Source: Alphaproteobacteria bacterium (lineage in GTDB: Bacteria > Pseudomonadota > Alphaproteobacteria > RF32 > CAG-239). From it: DNA of 64,000 nt. The translations under genes and the position numbers were made by a program. Of the stretch, positions 54,597 through 64,000 are shown piece after piece; positions within the stretch are counted from its first letter, which is position 1; each line of letters starts with the position of its first letter. The notes under the pieces are model-generated. The model searched no databases, was not told the origin of the DNA, and worked only from the letters and a program-made list of their open reading frames with translations. The stretch spans positions 62,001 through 126,000 of the forward strand of contig JAQWBS010000002.1 of assembly GCA_028706255.1 (NCBI GenBank), in the 5' to 3' direction.

Positions 54597-56579
54597 ATGA
54601 GTAGAGAGTTTGAGATATCAAGCCCTTTTGAACCATCAGGCGACCAACCTCAAGCAATTAAGGAGCTGGTTGAAGGGTTAGCAAGAGGGGATAGAAACCA
54701 AGTTCTTCTGGGAGTCACAGGCTCTGGAAAAACATTTACTATGGCAAAAGTGATTGAAGAAGCCAAACGTCCTGCCTTGATTATGGCACCAAACAAAGTT
54801 TTGGCAACGCAACTTTATTCTGAAATGAAAGAATTTTTTCCAAATAATCACGTTGAATATTTTGTTTCTTACTATGACTATTATCAACCTGAAGCTTATG
54901 TCCCTAAAACAGACACCTTCATTGAGAAAGACTCCTCTATTAATGAGCAAATTGACCGTATGCGTCATGCTGCCACCAGAAATGTTTTAGAAGAGCGAGA
55001 TGTCATTATTGTGGCTTCCGTTTCCTGTATTTATGGTATTGGTAGCCCTGAATTTTATAGCTCCTCCATCTTAAGTCTTAAAATTGGCGACACTATTGAG
55101 CCAAGAGAAATTTTCAAAAGCCTAACAGCCTTGCAATATGAACGCAATCAAAACAACTTCGTCAGAAGCAGTTTCCGTGTTCGTGGCGATGTTTTAGACA
55201 TTTTTCCTGCCCACTATGAAGACAGAGGCTGGAGGGTTTCCTTCTTTGGCGATGAAATCGAAAGCATCTCCGAATTTGATTCGCTAACTGGCAAGAAAAC
55301 TGATGATTTAAAGGAGATTACAATTTATCCTGCAAATCACTATGTCACCCCTCGCCCTGCGCTTTCCCAAGCCATTACGTGCATTAAAAAAGAACTAGCA
55401 GAAAGATTAGAGGAATATAAATCTCAAAACAAACTTTTGGAAGCGCAAAGGCTGGAACAACGAACCCGTTTTGACTTGGAAATGCTCGAGACGACAGGAC
55501 ATTGTAAAAGCATTGAAAACTACTCAAGATATTTAACTGGGCGTGCTGCTGGCGACCCGCCTCCAACCTTATTTGAATATCTTTCATCTGATACCATTGT
55601 CTTTATTGATGAGAGCCATGTTTCCGTTCCGCAAATTGGTGGCATGTATAATGGCGACAGAAGCCGAAAAACAACCCTTTCTGAATATGGCTTTCGTTTG
55701 CCTTCTTGCTTAGATAATCGCCCGTTAAAATTTGAAGAATGGAATAAGTTTCGTGGTCAAACTGTTTTTGTTTCTGCTACCCCTGGGGATTGGGAACTAG
55801 AACAAAGCCAAGGTGTTTTTGCTGAACAAGTCATTCGCCCAACAGGACTTATTGACCCAATTTGTGTCATTCGCCCTGTTGAAAATCAAGTGGACGATTT
55901 GATGGAAGAATGTCGTAAAACAGCCCTCAAAGGAGAGCGCGTTTTAGCAACAACCCTCACCAAGAAAATGGCTGAAGATTTAACGGAATATTTGAACGAA
56001 AATGGCGTTAAAGTTCGCTATCTCCATTCAGACATCGACACTTTGGAACGCATGGAAATTATCAGAGATTTACGTTTAGGCGTTTTTGACGTGCTTGTTG
56101 GCATCAACTTATTGCGTGAAGGGTTGGATATTCCTGAATGTTCTTTGGTCGCAATTTTAGATGCGGATAAAGAAGGCTTTTTGCGTTCAGCTCGCTCGCT
56201 CATTCAAACCATTGGACGTGCGGCAAGAAACATTGAAGGACGGGTCATTCTTTATGCCGATAAAGAAACAAAATCCATCAAAGAAGCCCTGAGCGAAACG
56301 AATCGTCGCCGTGAAAAACAAATCAAATTTAACATTGAACATGGTATTACCCCAAAAACAATTCAAAAAACTATTGCTGCCTCCCTCAAAGAAAGCAGTG
56401 AGAATGATTATGTTAAAGATGATGTTCAAAAAATTGATGAAATTAAAAACATTGATAAAACGATGAAAGACCTTACAAAGCTTATGAAAGAAGCTGCAGC
56501 GAACTTGGACTTTGAAAATGCGATGCTCTATCGTGATAAACTAAAAGAACTAGAAATTCTAGCTATGAAAAATTTATGA
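54597..56579 (+). CDS. uvrB: Excinuclease ABC subunit B
   Basis: The start [11 protein letters not shown] at 54597 lies right after the TPR stop. 660 residues. Walker [15 protein letters not shown], beta-hairpin [20 protein letters not shown], motif [17 protein letters not shown], and a C-terminal UVR domain ([20 protein letters not shown]). UvrB is the damage-verifying helicase of nucleotide excision repair. Together with mfd elsewhere in the window it covers two repair steps. Confidence 0.97.
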   Translation: MSREFEISSPFEPSGDQPQAIKELVEGLARGDRNQVLLGVTGSGKTFTMAKVIEEAKRPALIMAPNKVLATQLYSEMKEFFPNNHVEYFVSYYDYYQPEAYVPKTDTFIEKDSSINEQIDRMRHAATRNVLEERDVIIVASVSCIYGIGSPEFYSSSILSLKIGDTIEPREIFKSLTALQYERNQNNFVRSSFRVRGDVLDIFPAHYEDRGWRVSFFGDEIESISEFDSLTGKKTDDLKEITIYPANHYVTPRPALSQAITCIKKELAERLEEYKSQNKLLEAQRLEQRTRFDLEMLETTGHCKSIENYSRYLTGRAAGDPPPTLFEYLSSDTIVFIDESHVSVPQIGGMYNGDRSRKTTLSEYGFRLPSCLDNRPLKFEEWNKFRGQTVFVSATPGDWELEQSQGVFAEQVIRPTGLIDPICVIRPVENQVDDLMEECRKTALKGERVLATTLTKKMAEDLTEYLNENGVKVRYLHSDIDTLERMEIIRDLRLGVFDVLVGINLLREGLDIPECSLVAILDADKEGFLRSARSLIQTIGRAARNIEGRVILYADKETKSIKEALSETNRRREKQIKFNIEHGITPKTIQKTIAASLKESSENDYVKDDVQKIDEIKNIDKTMKDLTKLMKEAAANLDFENAMLYRDKLKELEILAMKNL

Positions 56580-56591
56580 TAAGGAGATAAC

Positions 56592-57512
56592 ATGAAGAAT
56601 AAAATTATATTAGCAACGATGTGTTCTGCTTTGTTTGCAGGGAATGTTAAAGCTGAAGAGGCGATTGTTGAAGTTGATGAAGTTGTCACTGAAACTGCGG
56701 TGATTGACGTTAAAGAAACAGCTCCAGAAGCTCCAAGCAATCTTAAGCTTAACATTAAACGAGTTGGGATTGATGTGGTGAGTACGGAAGTGAAAAACGC
56801 TGACCAATATCAAAACTCTTCCGTTGCCGCCCTTAGTGCCGACAGTGAAACAAATATTAAAGGTGTTTTTGATTCTGCCCTTGAATATCAACAAGAAACC
56901 TATCGTTGGGATAATAGCCTTTATATGGTTTATGGCGAAACCAAAACCAAACCTGTGAACGGGGATAAAGTCAAAAACATTACAGATGACCAAATTTTGC
57001 TCTCTTCTGATATTGCTTATAAGCTGTGGAAATATGAAGAAGCAGATGTCGGACCTTTTGCGAACGTGGGTTATGATACGCAATTCAAAAAAGTTGGTGA
57101 TGCTCCAAGAAGAAAGATTGTTCGTGGAAAATCTGGTCTTAAACTGTTTAACGGCAAATATATTGATAACTTATATATCGCAGGCGTTGTCGAACATGAC
57201 ATGACTTATAGCCAAGACGTTGAAAAATTCGCAATGGAAGTTGGTGGACGTGCAAAATATCCGCTTCGTGAAGGCGTGGACTTTGAACTTGAAGGCTATT
57301 ACAGAGATTATATGCACTTCAGCAAATATATTGCGGAAGATTTGAAATATGACTTGAACGTGACAGGTAGAATGAACGTGACAATCGTTAATAACTATAA
57401 GCTCGCACCGTTCGTGTCTTATCGTTATGCCGAATCCAGAGGTGCGACCAAAGCAGGAAGCAATTTCACAATCGGGCTTTCCTTCAACTATGGTAACATC
57501 TTTGATTTGTAA
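56592..57512 (+). CDS. Outer-membrane beta-barrel protein, unknown function
   Basis: 306 residues, signal peptide (about 1-21, ending VKAEE region), an acidic Glu/Val-rich linker (residues 22-50), then a barrel-like body of alternating strands (WDNSLYMVYGETKTKP, YIDNLYIAGVVEHDMTYS, GVDFELEGYYRDYMHFSKY) ending GSNFTIGLSFNYGNIFDL. A TAAGGAG ribosome site is 6 bp ahead. It follows uvrB by 12 bp, though its content points to an envelope role. The linker could interact with peptidoglycan. Confidence 0.75.
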   Translation: MKNKIILATMCSALFAGNVKAEEAIVEVDEVVTETAVIDVKETAPEAPSNLKLNIKRVGIDVVSTEVKNADQYQNSSVAALSADSETNIKGVFDSALEYQQETYRWDNSLYMVYGETKTKPVNGDKVKNITDDQILLSSDIAYKLWKYEEADVGPFANVGYDTQFKKVGDAPRRKIVRGKSGLKLFNGKYIDNLYIAGVVEHDMTYSQDVEKFAMEVGGRAKYPLREGVDFELEGYYRDYMHFSKYIAEDLKYDLNVTGRMNVTIVNNYKLAPFVSYRYAESRGATKAGSNFTIGLSFNYGNIFDL

Positions 57513-57658
57513 TGACAAAGCGACTAAACGAACTTGAAAAACGTTTCATTCGTAAGCTCTATGTTTTTAGACAAAAAAAATAACTTGATAAATCTATATT
57601 CTTATGCTAACTTGCTTAAGTTATTAAATTAAATATAAATTATTAAAATATAAAGAAT

Positions 57659-58123
57659 ATGAAAAAGCTATTTATTTTTATTTCTTTGGCTATGATTGGT
57701 TTTTTCGCCGTTTCTTGTTCAAATACAAATACGACTACGCCAAAAGAACCAGTGAAGGAGTTGTTTAAAGAACTTTCATTTCCTGAAAATGGTGCAGTTG
57801 TCAAAATTTTTTCCATAAACAATGGGGAAACTTTTGAAGCTGAAATTGAAAAGAAAGAAGTTACGTATGTTTTCAGAAGAGATGAAGTCGTCAACGACAC
57901 CATCATTGACGGTGTTAAAAGAAGACATCATGCCGTCTACTTTATGAGCCAGTATCTCTTCATTGAAGACGTTAGGGCAGATGATAAAGTCATTCCCGAA
58001 GATTCCGAGTTTCTACAAATTATAAAGGTCATTGACCTTTACGTTGATGAGGCTCAAAAGATACTAAAAATCAAATTTCTTCTTTCCAATGACACTGTTA
58101 AAGTGTATGAAGAAAAGTATTAA
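57659..58123 (+). CDS. Small lipoprotein, unknown function
   Basis: 154 residues. Lipobox in FFAVSCSNTN (Cys about 20), a Thr/Pro linker, then an alpha/beta domain with VVNDTIIDGVKRRHHAVYFM. No recognised family. It stands between the barrel protein and the rlmH block on the opposite strand. Confidence 0.72.
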   Translation: MKKLFIFISLAMIGFFAVSCSNTNTTTPKEPVKELFKELSFPENGAVVKIFSINNGETFEAEIEKKEVTYVFRRDEVVNDTIIDGVKRRHHAVYFMSQYLFIEDVRADDKVIPEDSEFLQIIKVIDLYVDEAQKILKIKFLLSNDTVKVYEEKY

Positions 58124-58125
58124 AC

Positions 58126-58164
58126 AAAAGCTGTTTTATCTCAAAAGGATAAGACAGCTTTTTT
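58126..58164. terminator. Terminator between the lipoprotein gene and rlmH
   Basis: AAAAGCTGTTTTATC pairs with GATAAGACAGCTTTT over 15 bp with one G-T type mismatch. T7 follows. Likely shared by the two convergent genes. Confidence 0.85.
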
Positions 58165-58604
58165 TATTCTCTGTGATATGGATGTCCAGCAATAATGGTT
58201 TGCATACGATAAATTTGCTCGCATAAAACTGCACGCATTAACATATGTGGCAAAGTTTGTTTACCAAAAGAAAGAAGTAAATCTGCCGTTTCTCTGGTGC
58301 TTTGCAAATGACCATCTGCCCCACCAATCAAAAAACAAATTTCAGATGTGCCACTGACTTGCCATTTTTCAATTTTCTTAGCCAAGTCTAAACTGCTTAG
58401 ATTCTCGCCTCTTTCATCCATTACGACCACTTTCGCCCCACTGGGAATCGAATTTTGTAAAAATTTTGCCTCAATCTCTTGAGTTGCATTATCCAATTCT
58501 TTAATTTCTAAAATCCAGTTCAGACGTTTTTTATATTCAGCAATAATCTCCGCTTCTGGAGATTTTTTATTCATTTTGCCAATAGCAAGAAGGGTTATTC
58601 TCAT
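58164..58604 (-). CDS. rlmH: 23S rRNA pseudouridine1915-N3-methyltransferase RlmH
   Basis: 146 residues. SPOUT-fold knot with MRITLLAIGKMNKKSPEA, VVMDERGENLSSLDLAKKI, EICFLIGGADGH, and the C-terminal LCEQIYRMQTIIAGHPYHRE. RlmH methylates pseudouridine 1915 of helix 69. It usually follows rsfS; here a strong hairpin lies between them. Confidence 0.96.
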   Translation of the reverse strand: MRITLLAIGKMNKKSPEAEIIAEYKKRLNWILEIKELDNATQEIEAKFLQNSIPSGAKVVVMDERGENLSSLDLAKKIEKWQVSGTSEICFLIGGADGHLQSTRETADLLLSFGKQTLPHMLMRAVLCEQIYRMQTIIAGHPYHRE

Positions 58605-58612
58605 GTGCTTAT

Positions 58613-58640
58613 CCCAAAAAAAGGCGGAAATTTCCGCCCT
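58613..58640 (-). terminator. Terminator-like hairpin between rsfS and rlmH
   Basis: GGCGGAAATTTCCGCC is a 16-nt palindrome, followed on the minus strand by eight T residues, so it could end rsfS transcription before rlmH. Confidence 0.75.
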
Positions 58641-58645
58641 TTATT

Positions 58646-59035
58646 TTATTTCTTCGCTTCACTTGGTTTTGCGGTCAAAAGTGCTTTCCACATTTTTTCC
58701 AAGTTATAAAACTCTCTAACTTCCGGTTTAAAGATGTGAACAATAACATCAAAAGCATCAAGCAAAACCCAATCTGCATTTGCCTTACCTTCAACTTCAG
58801 ACTTAAAGCCAGATTTTTTCAAAGCTTCATAAACATAATCCGCCAAAGAGCTAACATGTCTTTGTGACGTACCACTTGCAATAACCATAAAATTTGTGAT
58901 AGAAGTTTTGCCACGCAAATCAATCACTTCAATGTCTTCTGCTTTGTTATCGTCTAGTGTCTTTTTGACGATTTCTAAAATTTTCTCATCTTCTGTTAAA
59001 ACTTCTTCAACTTTAGTTGTTGCTGTTTTCGCCAA
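58646..59035 (-). CDS. rsfS: Ribosomal silencing factor RsfS
   Basis: 129 residues. The core DIEVIDLRGKTSITNFMVIA, SGTSQRHVSSLADYVYEALK, ANADWVLLDAFDVIVHIF and EVREFYNLEKMW are diagnostic. RsfS binds L14 and keeps ribosomal subunits apart in starvation. The N-terminal extension of about 15 residues is Thr/Glu-rich and variable. Behind obgE in the usual order. Confidence 0.95.
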   Translation of the reverse strand: MAKTATTKVEEVLTEDEKILEIVKKTLDDNKAEDIEVIDLRGKTSITNFMVIASGTSQRHVSSLADYVYEALKKSGFKSEVEGKANADWVLLDAFDVIVHIFKPEVREFYNLEKMWKALLTAKPSEAKK

Positions 59036-59056
59036 TGTCTCTACTCCCTAAAAATC

Positions 59057-60434
<1,378 letters not shown>

Positions 60435-60451
60435 CTATTCTCTCCTCGACC

Positions 60452-60799
60452 TTATTCAGCGCTTGCTTCAGCTTTAGCAGCTTTTGCTTTTGCAGGTTTT
60501 GCACCAGCAAAGTCTGAAATTTTAACTAATGTAATGTTTTGTCTGTGACCGTTTTTACGACGATAGTTTTGTCTTCTCTTCTTCTTGAAAACGATTACTT
60601 TTTGATCTTTTGCTTGTTTCAATATTGTTGCTTTAACAGAAGCACCAGAAACCAATGGAGTTCCGATTTTATCGCCAAGTGCCAAAACTTCGTTGAAAAC
60701 GACTTCTGAGCCTTCTTCACCAACAAGTTTTTCAACTTTAACAACGTCGCCTGCTGCAACTTTATATTGTTTTCCGCCTGTTTTAATTACTGCGTACAT
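60452..60799 (-). CDS. rplU: 50S ribosomal protein L21
   Basis: 115 residues: [40 protein letters not shown], and an Ala/Lys-rich C-terminal tail ([15 protein letters not shown]), common in alphaproteobacterial L21. First gene of the ribosomal block, 17 bp ahead of rpmA. Confidence 0.97.
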   Translation of the reverse strand: MYAVIKTGGKQYKVAAGDVVKVEKLVGEEGSEVVFNEVLALGDKIGTPLVSGASVKATILKQAKDQKVIVFKKKRRQNYRRKNGHRQNITLVKISDFAGAKPAKAKAAKAEASAE

Positions 60800-60911
60800 A
60801 TCTCAATCACCTAATTTTTGATTATTTTTAAACACAAAATGTTGATTGCAATATACAGAAGTTTTTTCAGGTGTCAACAAGAATCTATCAGATTTTTTCA
60901 TTCTTTTTAAA

Positions 60912-61376
60912 TTATTTCCGATTCAAAGCACGCCAAAGTTCTGGCTTCATAAATTTTCCTTGCCACATTCCCAGTTTATTTTCCTTCGCATAAGCCTGAG
61001 CTTCTAAAAGACGCTCATCTTTGCTGCGGTAAACAACTGCCCAGCCTTGCTTCAACATCTCAAGATTAAGGCTTTTCTCTCCAACGAAACATTCACTTAA
61101 ATCACGCTTATAAATATCTTTCTTCAGTTTTTGACAAGTGACTTTTTTTCCCTTCACAAGCTTAATTAGCGCTTTCTTTGCTTTTTCACCACAATCATAC
61201 GCATTTCCTTGCGAATCATAACATTTTTGCTTATATTCTGGTGCGTCGATTCCAATGAGTCTAATTTCTTCTTTTTTGCTAAGTCTCAAACTGTCGCCAT
61301 CTAACACCCGAACACTTGCCAAAGCAAAATTTGGCAAAAAAAGACAAGCAAGAATGCTTAAAAGAATTTTTTTCAT
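60912..61376 (-). CDS. Secreted thermonuclease-like (SNase) protein
   Basis: The start at 61376 begins a signal peptide (MKKILLSILACLFLPNFALA); upstream in-frame codons would add an unlikely 25-residue run. 154 residues. SNase fold: VRVLDGDSLRLSKKEEIRL, IGIDAPEYKQKCYD, KDIYKRDLSECFVGEKSLNL, and EMLKQGWAVVYRSKDERLL. Arg residues in EIRLIGIDAP and KRDLSECF match catalytic positions. It likely cleaves extracytoplasmic nucleic acids. Extra cysteines around CYDSQGNAYDCG may form a disulfide. Confidence 0.9.
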   Translation of the reverse strand: MKKILLSILACLFLPNFALASVRVLDGDSLRLSKKEEIRLIGIDAPEYKQKCYDSQGNAYDCGEKAKKALIKLVKGKKVTCQKLKKDIYKRDLSECFVGEKSLNLEMLKQGWAVVYRSKDERLLEAQAYAKENKLGMWQGKFMKPELWRALNRK

Positions 61377-61547
61377 CGACTCCACTTTACAAAAAACTGA
61401 TTTTTTATTCAAAAAGTAACTTAAGATTAATAGTTTGCCGCTAAAATACAATCAAAACTATGACTATATTCATAAAAATCTTTGAGATTTTTTTAAGCTT
61501 GAATTATAGTTAGATAAATTGCAGTTTATTTATAAGGATAAAACATC

Positions 61548-62354
61548 GTGTCTGACAAAAAAATTAAAATTCTTATTTTCAGTTTTTGCTCGCTTATTTT
61601 GGCAGCTTGTCATTATAACGACTTTGGTAACTCAGATTATGAAGCCATGAAATTAAGAACACCTAATTCCGTTGTGGTTTGTCGTGCCAAAGAATGTGCT
61701 CCAGCAAAACTTTCAATGTCTAATGAATATATCTTCAACAGTTTGACTCACCTTTTGACGAATAACAATCGTCAAAAAGCGCTTATTTGTGAGGCAAACC
61801 CAGCGAACCACATTTGCACAGAGAACTTTATAACTTTACCTATCAGAGTTGGAATCACACCAGCATATATGTATATTGATTCTGTGAAGTTGACGGATGT
61901 TTCCATCGTCAAAGGTTCTCCTCAAGTTAATCTCGTTTTGAATTATAATGTCACCTATAATGGTCAAACCCCTGAATGCACTTCTGCCAGAACATTGCTT
62001 TATGTGAAAAACTCAGACAATATTGTTATGGAAGATAGTCCATATAGTTGTAAAATGACCACCATTGGCTCAACAACAATTAAAACTTTGTTCCTTGTTG
62101 ATTATATTGACTTAGATTATGGCTATATTGGTGGCTACTATTCAGTTGGTCTTTCTGGTCCTGCAAATGGCGGTGGCACAGGATATATGTTGCTCAGACT
62201 TCAAAAAGATGCCTTCCCACTTGCACCTGCGCTTTCTAAACCGAAAGCTCAAAGTACACAAAAAAAGATTAGAAGCATTTCTGAAAATCAAACATTAGAT
62301 AGCTTGCCTACACAAACAGATAGTAATGTTCAGATTTTCCCAATTAAGAAATAA
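61548..62354 (+). CDS. Putative lipoprotein, unknown function
   Basis: 268 residues from a GTG start. Lipobox ILAACHYN (Cys about 21) and a beta-rich, cysteine-containing body (VVCRAKECAPAKLSMSNEYI, NHICTENFITLPIRVG, YSCKMTTIGS) with a Gly-rich stretch (SGPANGGGTGYML) and a Lys/Ser/Gln tail. I do not recognise the family. Close terminators on both sides suggest it is transcribed alone. Confidence 0.68.
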   Translation: MSDKKIKILIFSFCSLILAACHYNDFGNSDYEAMKLRTPNSVVVCRAKECAPAKLSMSNEYIFNSLTHLLTNNNRQKALICEANPANHICTENFITLPIRVGITPAYMYIDSVKLTDVSIVKGSPQVNLVLNYNVTYNGQTPECTSARTLLYVKNSDNIVMEDSPYSCKMTTIGSTTIKTLFLVDYIDLDYGYIGGYYSVGLSGPANGGGTGYMLLRLQKDAFPLAPALSKPKAQSTQKKIRSISENQTLDSLPTQTDSNVQIFPIKK

Positions 62355-62366
62355 AATATTACCCCT

Positions 62367-62397
62367 AAAAAAAGCCCCGTATTAGCGGGGCTTTTTT
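62367..62397. terminator. Terminator between the lipoprotein gene and the edge gene
   Basis: AAAAAAGCCCCG pairs with CGGGGCTTTTTT around a 6-nt loop. It can serve both convergent genes. Confidence 0.88.
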
Positions 62398-62410
62398 ATT
62401 CTATTCTCAA

Positions 62411-64000
62411 CTAGATATAAGAGAAATATTGTTGGGCTTCATAGAAAGCAATGTGCTTAATTTTTTCAAATGCAAATTCTTTTCTGCCATAAGTGATTTT
62501 GCCATTTTCTGAAGGCATATGCCCATTCTTAGCTTGATATGACATTAAATCTCTTAAGCTCATCGTGACTTCATTATCAAAGCTCACATTCCAGCCATAA
62601 GTCGTGATACCAACATTAATATTAATGTTAGACATCTCTGTTGTTCCTGAAAAAGTTTTAGCTTCATCTTGCGCATTAAGTAAGAAAGCTCTTGCCACAT
62701 CAGAAGAAAGTTTAACAGAACTTTCCTGATAATCTTCTAACTGCTTTTTCCCTTTCTGCGGCAAAATTAAGTTTTTCAAATTTGAGAAATATAAAATTGC
62801 CCCATTAGGCCCAACCAACATTCCTGAAATTGGACTATCAAATTCCAATTTCTTTCCTGCAAAATCAACAAGTGAAATATTGATAAAATCATTTATTAAA
62901 AGACCACTATCCTCACCAACTTGACCTGTGATGAACTTGCCTTCAATCATACCGAAAGAATCGGCTTGAGGTAACGTTTCATACGTTTCTTCATTGAAGA
63001 AGCCAATTCTTTCTTGTCCGTCTTTAATTAACTTTGAGAATCTGACAGCATTTTTGACTAAAGGAAACGTATTACTTCCCTTTTTCAAGGTAAACATTTT
63101 ACGATCGAGCACGATAAGCGTCCATTGAGAAAGCTCGCTTTCTTCCGCATTCCCAATATAAACAGTGTCTTTTTTGCGACTTGCAAAGAAAAGAGAAACA
63201 CTATCTGACTTCGTGACAACTTTTGAAAAGTCTAAAGCATTGAGATACCCCTCATGTGTCATCGGATGAACGACAAAAGCTAAATCTTCTGTCAGAACTT
63301 TATAATCAACACTTGAAACATCTTCTTCAAAAACTTGTTCAGGTTCAACAATTTCTTCTGCGACAGGTTCTTCAACGACAGGAACAGTCTCAACAAGTTG
63401 CTCAACTTCAATAATCGGCTCTTCTTCAATAGTGGATTCTTCTTCAACAATAGGTTCTTCCTGCTCTAGCACTTCTTCTTTAACAACAGGCAAATCTTCT
63501 TGTTCAATAAAGTTTGCAGCGAAACCAACTTCATGAGGGTTTTCAATCATTGATTCAAGTATCGTTTCTGGTTCAGACTTAAGTTCTGATTTTGATTCAT
63601 CTGCAACAAGAACAGGTTCTTCAATCTCTTCATAAGAAACTATTTCTTCGGTCTTTTTCTCCATCTCTGGCGTAAGCAATGAGACATCTTCCTCTGGGAT
63701 TTCAGTATATTCCATATCAAAGCCATCAGAAAAGCTTTCATCTTCTTTGTCACTAACTTCCCCTAAAGAAGAAATTTCTTGTTCTTGTGCAAGGAAATCA
63801 TCAAGATTTATTTCTTCGAGCTCAACAGATTTTTCATCTTCTGGAGTTTCTAACAGCAACTTATCAACATCAATTTCTTCAACAACCTTCTCTGGTTCTT
63901 GAAGCAAAGCATCTATATCAATTGCTTCAAAATTAGATTCAGAAGTTGTTTTTTCTTCCACAACTTCAAACGAAATATCATCAGACGGTGAACTAATTTT
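62411..64000 (-). CDS. Acidic protein with repeated short motifs, N-terminus off the window
   Basis: The frame is open to the right edge (a GTG at 63961 is only an internal codon), so at least 529 residues are visible and the N-terminus is missing. The visible first part is very acidic and contains three spaced copies of I-D/N-I/V/L-D-x-L/F-L (IDIDALLQEP, EIDVDKLLLETP, EINLDDFLAQEQ), then long Glu/Val/Pro stretches (EEPIVEEESTIEEEPIIEVE). From about residue 220 onward comes a folded part (TEDLAFVVHPMTHEGYLNAL, NAVRFSKLIKDGQERIGFF, MLVGPNGAILYFSNLKNLIL). I cannot name it. It could be a scaffold whose disordered arm presents docking motifs. Confidence 0.75.
   Translation of the reverse strand, partial: KISSPSDDISFEVVEEKTTSESNFEAIDIDALLQEPEKVVEEIDVDKLLLETPEDEKSVELEEINLDDFLAQEQEISSLGEVSDKEDESFSDGFDMEYTEIPEEDVSLLTPEMEKKTEEIVSYEEIEEPVLVADESKSELKSEPETILESMIENPHEVGFAANFIEQEDLPVVKEEVLEQEEPIVEEESTIEEEPIIEVEQLVETVPVVEEPVAEEIVEPEQVFEEDVSSVDYKVLTEDLAFVVHPMTHEGYLNALDFSKVVTKSDSVSLFFASRKKDTVYIGNAEESELSQWTLIVLDRKMFTLKKGSNTFPLVKNAVRFSKLIKDGQERIGFFNEETYETLPQADSFGMIEGKFITGQVGEDSGLLINDFINISLVDFAGKKLEFDSPISGMLVGPNGAILYFSNLKNLILPQKGKKQLEDYQESSVKLSSDVARAFLLNAQDEAKTFSGTTEMSNININVGITTYGWNVSFDNEVTMSLRDLMSYQAKNGHMPSENGKITYGRKEFAFEKIKHIAFYEAQQYFSYI

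Noticed and set aside
57512-57583. A 23-residue ORF starting within the stop codon of the barrel-protein gene (TAATG overlap)
   Set aside because: It has a coupled start, but it is tiny, Lys/Arg-rich and of no recognised type; a chance ORF is at least as likely.
61474-61493. A hairpin AAAAATC / GATTTTT as a terminator
   Set aside because: The stem is short and A/T-only, and no gene ends near it on either strand.

Overview
The window is about 64 kb of AT-rich bacterial chromosome. Gene content and order point to a flagellated alphaproteobacterium with a small, low-GC, probably host-associated genome. The pointers are a fliL-fliM-DUF6468-motE string, a MraZ N-terminus of the alphaproteobacterial kind, DUF3768, a short RecN/BamD/LpxC block and a type A RNase P RNA. 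Gut lineages such as the RF32-like Alphaproteobacteria would fit, but that placement is inference from protein character, not from a search.

Layout. 1-1173: end of a mobile element (tyrosine recombinase, left end off the window) beside a tRNA-Thr(CGT). 1.3-2.1 kb: two small uncharacterised genes. 2.2-8.5 kb: a minus-strand surface-glycan operon (decayed glycosyltransferase and epimerase remnants, ugd, an SDR epimerase, an RgpF-like glycosyltransferase, and an msbA-like exporter). 8.9-9.0 kb: tRNA-Val. 9.1-16.9 kb: a metallo-beta-lactamase-fold hydrolase, an outer-membrane barrel protein, a TerB-like gene coupled to mfd, and divergent recG. 16.85-20.9 kb: an accessory island ending at a second tRNA gene, tRNA-Thr(TGT), with plasmid/phage-type small genes, structured non-coding DNA, an ankyrin-repeat membrane protein overlapping a secreted phospholipase D-family nuclease, and the tail of a large serine recombinase.

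21-26 kb holds a sugar isomerase and the first four genes of the division and cell-wall cluster (mraZ-rsmH-ftsL-ftsI), with a recognisable MraZ operator and promoter. 26.0-31.6 kb carries rnpB, lpxC, bamD, recN and an unusual long gltX. 31.7-43.8 kb is mixed housekeeping: mutT, a PH-domain membrane protein, mscL with an added zinc ribbon, two glycosyltransferases, two GNATs, aspS, rnd, an ArsR regulator, xseB-ispA, a DsbA-like protein and a PhoU-like/PiT phosphate uptake pair. 43.8-48.5 kb is a pilin-like operon whose main product is a 1043-residue pseudopilin with a fibre-like body. 48.8-54.6 kb is a flagellar motor operon that runs into a large TPR protein and then uvrB. 56.6-64 kb has an outer-membrane barrel protein, lipoproteins, the rplU-rpmA-obgE-rsfS-rlmH block, a secreted nuclease, and an acidic repeat-bearing protein that runs off the right edge.

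No CRISPR array, rRNA operon or complete insertion sequence was seen. The least ordinary content is the pseudopilin operon, the ankyrin/PLD island with its structured leader DNA, the MscL-zinc ribbon fusion, the Clostridia-like GluRS, and the repeat motifs in the edge protein.
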